64,000 nucleotides of DNA. It comes from Lotus japonicus. Lineage: Eukaryota > Streptophyta > Magnoliopsida > Fabales > Fabaceae. Each line of letters opens with the position of its first letter. Position 1 is the stretch's first letter. Made by a program: the position numbers and the translations under genes. Below, one piece after another: positions 1 through 11,155 of the stretch. The stretch is from NCBI RefSeq assembly GCF_012489685.1, contig NC_080042.1:82886397-82950396 (forward strand), in the 5' to 3' direction. The notes under the pieces were generated by a model, which was given only the letters and a program-made list of their open reading frames with translations, was not told the DNA's origin and made no database searches.

Positions 1-488
1 ATGAATTAAAGCTTTGGAATTTTGATGGATTAAGCATTTTTTTCCCTTTACAACCGATCTTATCTTGTGGAGTGCAAGCAAGCTTTGAGAATTATGTATA
101 TTCATTTAATAGCCCTTTAATTCGTAGGTAGATAGGTAAGGTAGCCTTATTAATTAATTATGTGAGAATGAATCAGGGAAAATACATGAACCACTAAAAA
201 TGTCATAACACTCATTTTTGTGACAATTTTTAATAGTTACGAAGAGGAAAATTTGAAAAAAAAAAATACCAGAAAACATGTTTTGTTGCACCCGGCTAGG
301 TATTGATGGTGTTTTACGATGATTCATTATTTATATTGGGTTAAAATATCCCTTATACTTCATTCAATATTATATCTTCATATTGCTTATAAAAAAACGA
401 TGGTTCAATAACTATATCCGCATGAAATGTGAGAAATTAAAGATCATAACCTGAACTTTAAGTGTACGTACTAGGTAAAGACTTTATA
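1..488. other. Intergenic AT-rich stretch, nothing recognised
   Basis: No convincing coding sequence, RNA gene or terminal-repeat structure is visible on either strand. The DNA is AT-rich with short homopolymer runs. Confidence 0.5.
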
Positions 489-496
489 CTTGTAAT

Positions 497-807
497 CAGT
501 GGCGGATGTAGCTTAGAGTGAGGGGGTTCAATTGAACCCCCTGGAAAAAAAAATTGCACATAACCCCCCTAGCTATAATAATTATTTACCCTATATAATA
601 TTTTTTTGAACCCCCTGAAAATTTTAAATTATACTAGTAAACCAAGTTTTGCACCTATTTGCATAAAAAATTCACCTATTTGCACAACTATGACTTGTAT
701 AATTTCTGATGTATAAAACATGTTAAAGTTTTTTTAATTATATTTTTACCGATGTGTTCATTTAAAAAATTTGAACCCCCTGACCCCGGGTCCTAGATCC
801 GCCACTG
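497..807. mobile_element. hAT-type MITE (non-autonomous)
   Basis: The two ends are inverted repeats of each other: the left end begins CAGTGGCGGATGTAGC and the right end is the complement of CAGTGGCGGATCTAGG. Identical 8-bp direct repeats (CTTGTAAT) flank the element at 489-496 and 808-815. An 8-bp target duplication is the hallmark of the hAT superfamily. The interior is AT-rich, non-coding, and holds further copies of a run reading GAACCCCCTG. At 311 bp with no transposase it must be mobilised in trans. The boundaries are seen directly; the superfamily is inferred from target-site length and terminus. Confidence 0.82.
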
Positions 808-815
808 CTTGTAAT

Positions 816-1777
816 TAATCGTCAGAGGTTTGATTTTAAAGTTTCTTATAAAATTAAGGATGTCATTTGACGTTAACAAGTGAACGATAGCCTCCTTATT
901 TTTTTGCACGAATTACAAAAATTGTTTTTGTTTTGTCAACATGCAAAAATAATAATTGGTCCAGACTGCGATTTGTTTTTTGTTGACGATCAACATGCAA
1001 AATGTTTTTGGTCAATATGCAAATTTAATAGTCAATTTCATTGAGTAATCAGCTGATCTTCATCACCAGATCCTGCCTTTGTCCCAACCTCCAACCTCCA
1101 CCGCCGCCTTCCTCTGTCCTGCTGCCGATCCCCTTGCGACCTTGGCCGGATTGCACCGCCGTTGTCACCTCCATCCTTTTCTGCCCTGCCGCTTCCACTG
1201 TCCCTGCAGCTCTTATTGCTGTTATGTTTGGGATCTGCAAAAGTTTGCTCTTCTCCCCTGTTTTCAGATAGCTAGTTTGGCCCCTATGGATGCTGTTGAA
1301 GTCTCTCATGTTAGGCTTCTCGGATAACAGCACTTTTGCAACCCCGACAGAGTCGATGGTGTTGTTTCTCAGGGAGCACTGGTTAAAAACGGATTTATTT
1401 TCTCTGCTCAGAAGCCTTTTAGCTTTATGTTAATTTAGGGTGATTAGGAGCTTTTGTATGACCTTAAGGGTTTTTACTTCATGACTTATGCTGATTGATT
1501 CAACAGAGCGTGCATGTTTGATCTTCATGGTCTTATGTTTTTGTACATTGCTAATAGCACTCCCTGAGATATAATCTCACATGTTGTAAGTGCCGTTTGG
1601 CAATCCTTCGGGTTTTAATTCCAAACATTATTGACAAAAAAAAAGTACATGGGTTGAACATCGTGATAGTGTTCCTCTACCAAAAAAAAATCATTGTGAA
1701 AGTGTTGGGCTTGTCAGAAAAGAAACCCAATAACATCAAAAATCCTAAAAATTTAAAAAGTGAACTTTGTTTCACTA
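816..1777. other. Intergenic stretch with a GC-richer block
   Basis: Positions 1041-1330 are noticeably richer in C and G than the flanks and give overlapping short open frames on both strands. None resembles a known domain and none has good splice context, so I read it as non-coding or decayed sequence. The rest is AT-rich. Confidence 0.35.
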
Positions 1778-1793
1778 ATATAGCCACACATTT

Positions 1794-2531
1794 GTGATCC
1801 AAATACAGGTTGATACGACTGGAACAAATAACCAAACTTTTGATCAATGGTTTTTTTCCATGGTTACGCGCTTGACCCAACTTGGAGAGCCCCTCACCAA
1901 TGGCCTCTGCTCCTTAGCCCACACAATCTGGAAAGTCTGGAAAGAGCGCAATGAGTGTATTTTCAACAGACTCTCCCCTGACCCTATTGCCACCCTCACA
2001 AAAATCAATCTTGTCCTGAGTGAGCCCTCCGAAGCCAACGTAGTCATCGCCCCTCCACTTATCAGAGCTAATCGATAGGAAGGTACACGGTGGTCCCCTC
2101 CATGCCCAGGGCAACTGAAGCTTAATGTCGATGCCGCCTTCAAACAACAAACAAAGCATGGTGCTATAGCAGTGGTGACTCGGGATGAGACAGGTAATAT
2201 AGTGCTTACTCACACGAAGAGGATTATTGCAACCTCACCGATAGCAGCTGAAGCTCTGGCCGTTAGGGAGGCACTAATCATGGCTCACAATTTGAACATG
2301 GAGAGGGTCATCATTGAATCAGACAACCAGGGCTTAGTCAATATGATCCAGGATAGGCGGTCATAGTGGGAGCTTGCTCCAATTCTATGGGACATTCAAC
2401 GCATGCACAACATCAACATGGTTGATTGCTTGGGAATTCGATGGACACCGAGGGAGGGGAACGACCATGCCCACAACCTAGCTAAAGCTGCCGCTACAAG
2501 AATTGGAATGGTTTGGGTCAGAAGAGTCTAG
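1794..2531 (+). pseudogene. LINE RNase H domain remnant
   Basis: One frame reads through a zinc-finger-region remnant (WKVWKERNECIFN, typical upstream of plant LINE RNase H) and then an RNase H fold. Visible motifs are the first strand with LNVDAAF (first catalytic Asp), AEALAVREAL (catalytic Glu on the helix), IIESDNQGLV (third acidic position) and NDHAHNLAKAA near the end. Two in-frame TAG stops, at 2076-2078 and 2364-2366, interrupt it. Both fall where a Trp codon is plausible, so it is dead. A stand-alone RNase H-like gene is possible but unlikely given the target duplication around it. Confidence 0.72.
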
Positions 2532-2739
2532 GCGATACACTCTATGCTTCCCCCTCTTGGGTTTAGTTCTTATGCCTTGGGTATTCTTGTTTCCACTTGG
2601 GCTAGCAATTGTTCTTAATTTCCTTAATGTGTTGTAATTGCTCTTAATGGTCCTTGTGTGGGGCTTGTCCCCTTTGTCTCTTTGTAAGGGTTTCCCCTTC
2701 CAATTAATGATATTCAGTATCCTTTGACGAAATATATAT
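1794..2739 (+). mobile_element. 5'-truncated LINE (non-LTR retrotransposon) 3' end
   Basis: This 0.95-kb insertion is bracketed by a perfect 16-bp direct repeat, ATATAGCCACACATTT, at 1778-1793 and 2740-2755. That length fits target-primed reverse transcription. It carries the C-terminal RNase H-like domain of a plant LINE polyprotein followed by a 3' UTR, and ends in ...TTTGACGAAATATATATA, a simple tail typical of plant L1-like elements. The 5' part (endonuclease, reverse transcriptase) is absent, as expected for an aborted reverse transcription. Confidence 0.8.
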
Positions 2740-2755
2740 ATATAGCCACACATTT

Positions 2756-3322
2756 TGCAACTCTAATCGAGTAGGATGAGTTATGTTGATAGAAGATTAG
2801 AAGTGTAGTGTAAAAATGGTGACAAAATTCTTTCTGCTCGGAAGTCCCATAGGTTTAGTTTCTATGTTAATTTTGTGGTTTTTGGGATCATTAAGTCGTA
2901 AATGTTGTTTGACAACACGACTTTGAGTATTTATTTCAAACATGAAAAAAAATTGATTTTGTTGAATAGAATCCATATCTTATTATACTACTGGTGGAGA
3001 ATTACTTATATATAGATCATGATTCTTTTCTAAGCTGAATTCAAGCCAAAAGAGGGATCATCCCATCACTAATTCACTATCAATATTGTCTACACGGATC
3101 TATCTATACTAGTAACTAAAAAACAAAAATATAAAAATTAAAATGGAGAAAAGTACAATTGTAAGAGTGAACCAATGGAAAGCTAGAATTAGAATTTAGG
3201 ATGACAGGTAGATAGAAAGTGAGAATGAGTAAAAGGATTTTCAGCATGAATTTGCAGTGCCAGTCATGCCTATACACACAAGATAAAATCCTAACACCAA
3301 TAATAATAATTTGAATATATAA
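2756..3322. other. Intergenic AT-rich stretch
   Basis: No gene or terminal-repeat element is recognised. The final bases (TGAATATATAA, 3312-3322) recur at 10210-10220 just beyond the Helitron-like array. This may be chance in AT-rich DNA. Confidence 0.4.
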
Positions 3323-4011
3323 CTAGTGTTTTTTACCCGCGCGTTGCACGGAAAATATGTCTATTGTATTTGATACATTAATTAATACTTTGATTATTAA
3401 AAATATATTAAGCAACGAATGAAATAGAAAAGTCAGAATTGATGAGTAAAGTTAACATAAAAATTTCTCTTCTAAGCCAAATTGAGACCAAGAGGAACTC
3501 GTTTCACATTCTTCATAAATATGAAGACGATAACACAAATCATAGATATAAGGAATTATCAACATATTAATCTTTAAAAAAATTAATGTGATGGTAGCAC
3601 AAATCAGGATTGTGTAAGATATTTCATAAAGTATAACATTATTGTGTTTATTCCAACTAAGTAGGGATGACAATGGGTAGGTACTATAGTACCATCTCCA
3701 TACCCGCGTTTTTAAAAATCACAGGTACCCGTGTCCATATTCACGTGGGTAGCAACTCGAAGCTCTCCACCATTAGACAATTCAATGTCATTACATGAAG
3801 CTATCCATCTTTGTCAAAATCTAAATCTATGGATGACAATGAGTCTCAAAATCATAGGGTACCCGCAAAAAATATCCACTATGGGTAGGGTAAAAAACCG
3901 CTAAATGAGTATGAGGTTGAGTATAGATAATTACCCGCAAAAAATAGTGGGTATGGGTGCAGGTATGGGCACTATAGTACCCAACCGGCCCATATCCGCA
4001 CACATATGTTA

Positions 4012-4058
<47 letters not shown>

Positions 4059-6631
4059 TGGGAATATATTAAAAAATTAACTTAAGCTATAGCTTTCAAA
4101 CTCACTCTTTTTAAAAAAAAGTTTGGGATATATTAATTAATACTCTAAAAATAAATAATAAATAAATTAAGATAAAATCAAGAAATAAACCACCTAAATC
4201 CTAATCAAATCTAAAATTTAAAAATGTATATTTTTTTACTCTAAAAATAAATCAAAAATAAATTAAGATAAAATCAAGAAATAAACAACATAAAACCTAA
4301 TCAAATCTAAAATTATAAAATGTATTTTTTTATGAGAATTAATCTGAGAATGACACGTGTTATTTTTTTCTTTCCAATTAGTGAATATTCTGCACCCTAG
4401 AAGATTTTATTTTCCTCAATCCTTTTGCTTTTGATTAAGAAGAGAAAAGCAGGAATCCTTGAAGCATATGACATCTTACAATTAGTTGAAGAACAAAATC
4501 AATTCATGAAGAAGATTGAAATAGAAACCCAAAATGAAGTCTTGAAGAACAAAATGCCCTCCTTCACCAATTTGAAAGGACTGTGGTGAAATAATTGTAT
4601 TTGGTGTATTTGTGAATCTTGGGGTGGAACCCTTGTGAAACAAAAAATCAAAGACACATTTCAGTCAAGAGAAACAAAAAATGGTGTATTGCCCCATATG
4701 TGCGCACCCCAACAAATTATCTATATATGTGAGGAAAAAACAAAATAATTCTCCCACCCAAAATAATTGTGGTTACTTCACCAATAAACTTATACTAACA
4801 ATCAATTTAAATTGAACTTAAGGAAATATATAGAGCAAAGTAAGATAAGTCACCCAATTGGCATACTAAAACATGAGTATATGCAAAACTAATGAGTTTG
4901 AGGAAAGCATGAACCAACCTTAAGAATGGGCTAAACATACTCATGAAGAGTAAATGTGAGCTCTTCATATGCTTTCATCAATTTGACTGACCTGTGCATC
5001 ATTAAAAAAAATAGTAAGTTGTGCATCATTCACATACAATGCAAATAGTATGCTTATACACACAACTCAAACATGATGAATAAAAACAGACAAAATTTGA
5101 GAAATGAATATAAATTCAGGCTATCCTAAGTTTCGTTAATTTCTATAAATTATACCAAAGTCTGGTTTAGAATGGCTTCACACGCATGGATTTCTACAAA
5201 CTATACTAAAATCTGGTTTAAAAAAATACAAAAGCGGAAGAAGAACAATAGAAAAAACATTACATCAGAATCAAAACATTACATCTTCAACAATGATTCG
5301 TTAAAGGGTCTATGCAAAAATTTGTAAACTTTTGGATCAAAACACACAAAATATGTGAAATTTAAGAATCCAGGATTGAATTACGAACAAAGGATAAACT
5401 GAAATGACACAAACCATCAAGCACAACATGATAAACTCTTCTTCACGTAACATCATCTTACGACATACCTCTGTCCTGATCGCGACATGTGGCAGAGGTA
5501 GAAATAACAGCTATCAAATCTCTGCGTGTCCATGGTAGCTTTGTGGACCCTCAGCACCAAATCAACTCTCTTTTCTTAGAATTAGCATTAAATAAATAAT
5601 AAGATAAATTAAGATAAAATCAAGAAATAAACAACCTAAATCCTAATCAAATCTAAACTTTAAAAATGTACTAAATAAAGATAGATAAAAACTACCAAAA
5701 TCTAGTAAATCACAATAAAAAAACTCATAAAATCTCGAATTAAATAAAAATATGAAAATTCAATAAAAATACCATAAAAATTCATTTATACTCTAAAAAT
5801 AACTCAAAAATAAAATTAAATATTTCATGAAATTAAAATTAAATAAATAATAAATAATGATAGATAAAAACTATCAAAATCTAGCAAATCACAATAAAAA
5901 CTCATAAAATTCTGCATTAATTAAAAATCCGAAAAATTCAATTAAAATTAATTATTATACTCTATAAATAAATGTAAAATAAAATAAAATATTTCCTGTA
6001 AGTAAAATTAAATAAATAATAAGATAAAATTAAGAAATAAACAACTTAAATCCTAATCAAATCTAAAATTTAAAAAGGTACTAAATAAAGATAGATAAAA
6101 ACTACCAAGTCTAGCAAATCACAATAAAAACTCATAAAATACTGAATTAATTAAAAATCCGAAAATTTAAGAAAATTTAATTAATATACTCTAAAAGTGA
6201 ATCTAAAATAAAATAAAGTATTTCCTGGATTTAAAATAAAATAAATAATAAGATAAATTAAAATAAAATTAAGAAATAAACAACCTAAATCTCAATCAAA
6301 TCTAATATTAAAAAAGGTATTAAATAAAGATAGATAAAAACTAACAAAATCTAGCAAATCACAATAAAAACTCATAAAATCCCGAATTAATAAAAAATTC
6401 GAAAATTCAATAAAAATTAATCAATATATTCTAAAAATAAATTAAAAGACCAAATCTTATCTTTTAAAATAATATCAATCAATTATTTTAGAATATATAA
6501 AATTAAAACATATATCAATTGAAAATTGACACATGGAATAATTTTTATGAGAATTAATCTGGTGCTGACACGTCACTAAGAATTAATCTGGTGCTGACAC
6601 GTCACTATGAAAGTTCTTCTTTTCTAATATA
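3323..6631 (-). mobile_element. Helitron-like non-autonomous element, copy 1
   Basis: This is a 3.3-kb AT-rich, non-coding unit almost repeated in full by the unit directly after it. Read on the minus strand, it ends in a short hairpin (CCGTGC-AAC-GCGCGG), a 14-nt spacer and CTAG, followed by host T. That matches the Helitron 3' signature (hairpin, CTRR, insertion at A/T). No Rep-helicase reading frame exists, so it would be non-autonomous. The 5' TC start is not visible at the junction with copy 2, where the unit ends ...TTCTAATATA. It contains a (TTA)n tract and a nested block of GGGTAC/TACCCGC-type sequence at about 3663-4010. Helitron assignment is inference; the repetition is direct. Confidence 0.6.
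4014..4058. repeat. (TTA)n microsatellite inside Helitron-like copy 1
   Basis: About 15 uninterrupted TTA units. The same tract occurs at the equivalent place in copy 2 (7322-7369), so it predates the duplication. Confidence 0.9.
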
Positions 6632-7320
6632 CTAGTGTTTTTTACCCGCGCGTTGCACGGGAAATATGCATATTGTATTTGATACATTAATTAATACTTT
6701 GATTATTAAAAATATATTAAACAACGAATGAAATAGAAAAGTCAGAATTGATGAGTAAAGTGGAGATAAAGACTTCTCTTCTAAGCCCGATTGAGACCAA
6801 GAGGAACTCGTTTCACATTCTTCGTAAATATGAAGACGATAACAGAAATCATAGATATAAGGAATTATCAACATATTAATCTTAAAAAAAAATTAATGTG
6901 ATAGTAGCACAAATCATGATTGTGTAAGATATATCATAAAGTATAACATTATTGTGTTTATTCCAACTATGTAGGGATGACAATGGGTAGGTACTATAGT
7001 AACATCTCCATACCCGCGTTTTTAAAAATTACATGTACCCGTCTCCATACTCACGTGGGTAGCAACTCGAAGCTCTCCACCTTTAGACAATTCAATGTCA
7101 TTACATGAAGCTATCAATCTTTGCCAAAATCTAAATCTATGGATGACAATGGGTCTCAAAATCATAGGGTACCCGCAAAAAATACCTACTATGGGTAGGG
7201 TAAAAAACCGCTAAATGAGTATGAAGTTGAGTATAGATAATTACCCGCAAATTAAAAATAGTGGGTATGGGTGCGGGTATGGGCACTATAGTACCCAACC
7301 GGCCCATATCCGCACACATA

Positions 7321-7369
<49 letters not shown>

Positions 7370-10042
7370 TGGGAATATATTAACAAATTAACTTAAGCTA
7401 TAGCTTTCAAACTCACTATTTTTAAAAAAAAGTTTGGGATATATTAATTAATACTCTAAAAATAAATAATAAATAAATTAAGATAAAATCAAGAAATAAA
7501 CCACCTAAATCCTAATCAAATCTAAAATTTAAAAATGTATATTTTTTTACTCTAAAAATAAATCAAAAAATAAATTAAGATAAAATCAAGAAATAAACAA
7601 CATAAATCCTAATCAAATCTAAAATTTTAAAATGTTTTTTTTTATGAGAATTAATCTGAGAATGACACGTGTTATTTTTTTTTTCCAATTAGTGAATATT
7701 CTGCACCCTAGAAGATTTTCTTTTCCCCAATCCTTTTGCTTTTGATTAAGAAGAGAAAAGCAGGAATCCTTGAAGCATATGACATATTACAATTAGTTGA
7801 AGAACAAAATCAATTCATGAAGAAGATTGAAACAGAAACCCAAAATGAAGTCTTGAAGAACAAAATACCCTCCTTCACCAATTTGAAAGGACTGTGGTGA
7901 AATAATTGTATTTAGTGTATTTATGAATCTTGGGGTGGAACTCTTGTGAAACAAAAAATCAAAGGCACATTTCAATCAAGAGAAACAAAAAATGGTGTAT
8001 TGCCTCATATGTGCGCACCCCAACAAATTATCTATATATGTGAGAAAAAAACAAAATAATTCTCCCACCCAAAATAATTGTGGTTACTTCACCAATAAAC
8101 TTATACTAACAATCAATTTAAATTGAACTTAAGGAAATATATAGAGCAAAGTAAGATAAGTCACCCAATTGGCATACTAAAACATGAGTATATGCAAAAC
8201 TAATGAGTTTGAGGAAAACATGAACCAACCTTAAGAATGGGCTAAACATACTCATGAAGATTAAATGTGAGCTCTTCATTTGCTTTCATCAATTTGACTG
8301 ACATGTGCATCATTAAAAATAAAAATAAAATTATTAAGTTGTGCATCATTCACTTACAGTGCAAATAGTATGCTTATACACACAGCTCAAACATGATGAA
8401 TAATAACGTGCAAAATTTGAGAAATGAATATAAATTCAGGCTATCCTAAGTTTCGTAAATTTCTATAAATTATACCAAAATCTGGTTTAGAATGACTTCA
8501 CACGCATGGATTTCTACAAACTATACTAAAATCTGGTTTAAAAAATACAAAAGCGGAAGAAGAACAATAGAAAAAACATTACATCAGAATCAAAATATTA
8601 CGTCTTCAACAATGATTCGCTATGCAAAAATTTGTAAACTTTTGGATCAAAACACACAAAATATGTGAAATTTAAGAATTCAGGATTGAATTACGAACAA
8701 AGGATAAACTGAAATGGCACAAACCATCAATCACAACATGATAAACTCTTCTTCACGTAACATCATCTTACGACATACCTCTGTCTTGATCGCGACATGT
8801 GGCAGAGGTAGGAATAGCAGCTATCAAATCTCTGCGTGTCCATGGTAGCTTTGTGGACCCTCAGCACCAAATCAACTCCATTTTCTTAGAATTAGCATTA
8901 AATAAATAATAAGATAAATTAAGATAAAATCAAGAAATAAACAACCTAAATCCTAATCAAATCTAAACTTTAAAAAGGTACTAAATAAAGATAGATAAAA
9001 ACTACCAAAATCTAGCAAATCACAATAAAAAACTCATAAAATCCTGAATTAAATAAAAATATGAAAATTCAATAAAAATACCATAAAAATTCATTTATAC
9101 TCTAAAAGTAACTCAAAAATAAAATAAAATATTTCATGAAATTAAAATTAAATAAATAATAAATAAGGATAGATAAAAACTATCAAAATCTAGCAAATCA
9201 CAATAAAAACTCATAAAATCCTGCATGAATAATAAATCCGAAAATTCAATAAAAATTAATTATTATACTCTATAAATAAATGTAAAATAAAATAAAATAT
9301 TTCCAGGGAGTAAAATTAAATAAATAATAAGATAAAATTAAGTAATAAACAACCTAAATCCTAATCAAATCTAAAATTTAAAAAGGTAATAAATAAAGAT
9401 AGATAAAAACTACCAAGTCTAGAAAATCACAATAAAAACTCATAAAATCCTGAATTAATTAAAAATCCGAAAATTTAAGAAAATTTAATTAATATACTCT
9501 AAAAGTAAATCTAAAATAAAATATAGTATTTACTGGATTTAAAATAAAATAAATAAATAATAAGATAAATTAAAATAAAATTAAGAAATAAACAACATAA
9601 ATCTCAATCAAATCTAATATTAAAAATGGTATTAAATAAAGATAGATAAAAACTAACAAAATCTAGCAAATCACAATAAAAACTCATAAAATCCCGAATT
9701 AATAAAAAATTCGAAAATTCAATAAAAATTAATCAATATATTCTAAAAATAAATTTAAAATAAATTAAAAGACCAAATCTTATCTTTTAAAATAATATCA
9801 ATCAATTATTTTAGAATATATAAAATTAAAACATATATCAATGGAAAATTATATCTTCTAAAATAATATCAATTAATTAGGTTAGAATATATAAAATTAA
9901 AACATATATCAATTGAAAATTATATCCTCTAACAAATTGACACGTGGAATATTTTTTATGAGAATTAATCTGGTGCTGACACGTCACTAAGAATTAATCT
10001 GGTGCTGACACGTCACTATGAAAGTTCTTCTTTTCTAATATA
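6632..10042 (-). mobile_element. Helitron-like non-autonomous element, copy 2
   Basis: This is a head-to-tail repeat of 3323-6631, starting at the same CTAG and palindromic GC-rich motif and ending in the same GTGCTGACACGTCAC block. It differs by scattered substitutions and by an extra block of roughly 80 bp near 9838-9920, where an AAAATTATATC...TATATCAATT segment is present that copy 1 lacks. On the minus strand its 5' end merges into a long ATTGAT-type microsatellite, so the exact TC start cannot be fixed. No protein-coding capacity is seen. Confidence 0.6.
7322..7369. repeat. (TTA)n microsatellite inside Helitron-like copy 2
   Basis: Counterpart of the tract at 4014-4058, slightly different in length. 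Confidence 0.9.
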
Positions 10043-10182
10043 TATTGATTGATATTGATTGATATTGATATTGATATTGATATTGATATTGATTGATATT
10101 GATATTGATATTGATTGATATTGATATTGATTGATTGATATTGATTGATATTGATATTGATTGATTGATATTGATGATTGAT
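10043..10182. repeat. (ATTGAT/ATATTG)n compound microsatellite
   Basis: About 140 bp of alternating ATTGATTGATATTG units lie exactly at the outer end of Helitron-like copy 2. The units contain many GA|T steps (A|TC on the minus strand), the sequence expected at a Helitron 5' terminus, so the repeat may have grown from the element end. A minus-strand open frame through it (Asn/Ile/Gln/Ser repeats) is only the microsatellite translated. Confidence 0.85.
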
Positions 10183-10532
10183 TTTTTTTATTACATTTGG
10201 AAAATAGTCTGAATATATAATTTGAATAAAGGGGATCCCTTTAGATCCATCATATCCCTTCAAAAAATTTACCAAAAATACTTTTCCCACATCTAAAATT
10301 TTAATTCCTTTTAATCTAACTTCTCCCGAAAGTTTCTCCTTTTTCTTCCATAATATCTGTCATACATACAAATTAGTATTCTTAAGATTTGTCTCCCCAT
10401 AATCTCGTAAACACATATTAGGTAACAAAATAAAAAACCGCGTAAAGCTTTTCTAAGTCCCCTAACACTGATCCTATAAATACCCTCATATGTTTTCTTT
10501 CTAAAGACACAACACTTCATTCTTTTCATTTA
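10183..10532. other. Intergenic AT-rich stretch
   Basis: No gene recognised. It runs into the 405-bp host segment that is duplicated around the Copia fragment. Confidence 0.4.
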
Positions 10533-10937
10533 TTGAGAGAGGAGAACTACATTTTTTTTTGAGCGTGAGGAGAACTACATATTTCTCTTCCACCCATAAA
10601 CAACACATATTCTTCTACCCTGTTCGATCGTTTGCAAGCAGTTCTACCAATCTCTTGTGCATTGAACATCTCAATTCACAATCAAGTTTCGTTCTCCGAT
10701 CCTCTCATCGTTAAGAAAAAAGTAAGTATTTTTTTCTTCATCTTTTCTCCATCAATAACCAAACACGTTGATATTTAGCCAATGCAATCTGGCGACTACC
10801 GATGATAGGCATATAGTTGTGTAAGAAATTATGTAAGTTTAACCTAATAGTTAGTTACACGAAATTAGTATTATCTATTCAATAAATAGTCAATTTTTAC
10901 ATCAACATCTCAGCTGTTTTTTTCTTAATAATAGTAA
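10533..10937 (+). repeat. Left copy of 405-bp duplicated flank
   Basis: This segment recurs at 13707-14112 with two differences that I can see: one extra T in a poly-T run and one C/T substitution. The two copies bracket a Copia fragment. The sequence looks like host DNA and includes AAGAAAAAAGTAAGTA, resembling an exon end with a splice donor, but no gene can be assigned. Only the last bases (AGTAA) next to the LTR would be a normal 5-bp target duplication; the rest needs another mechanism. Confidence 0.88.
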
Positions 10938-11140
10938 TGTTGAAGCAAGTGTAATTCATATAGTTAGTTAGGCTCAGGAGGATTAACTAGTGTATAGTTA
11001 ATGAGTGCTATATATAGTACACAATGTAACTGAGTTTGAGAGAGCAATTAATAAACAATTAATCATTTTTCTCTCAAGACTTATCTCTTTCTAGTTTTTT
11101 TTCTCTCTCTCTCTCTCTAGAGAACCTTCTGGTTCTAACA
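10938..11140 (+). repeat. Copia LTR, plus orientation
   Basis: It starts TG and ends CA, 203 bp, with a CT-rich tract just before the end. It is followed at once by TGGTATCAGAGC, the usual plant retrotransposon primer site. It is inverted relative to the gag-pol it flanks. Confidence 0.85.
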
Positions 11141-11155
11141 GTGGTATCAGAGCTC

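Noticed and set aside
1049..1333. Overlapping 80-95-codon frames on both strands in a GC-richer block
   Set aside because: No recognisable domain, no consistent strand and no splice signals; too weak to call a gene.
1395..2890. Possible old duplication: 1395-1445 and 2834-2890 share phrases such as CTGCTC(A/G)GAAG and TATGTTAATTT
   Set aside because: The similarity is short and gapped; it cannot be told from chance by eye.
3312..10220. TGAATATATAA at both outer sides of the Helitron-like array as a target-site duplication
   Set aside because: The right copy is 28 bp beyond the microsatellite, Helitrons make no duplication, and the sequence is simple AT-rich DNA.
9994..10290. Minus-strand open frame with Asn/Ile/Gln/Ser repeats
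   Set aside because: It is only the ATTGAT-type microsatellite translated.
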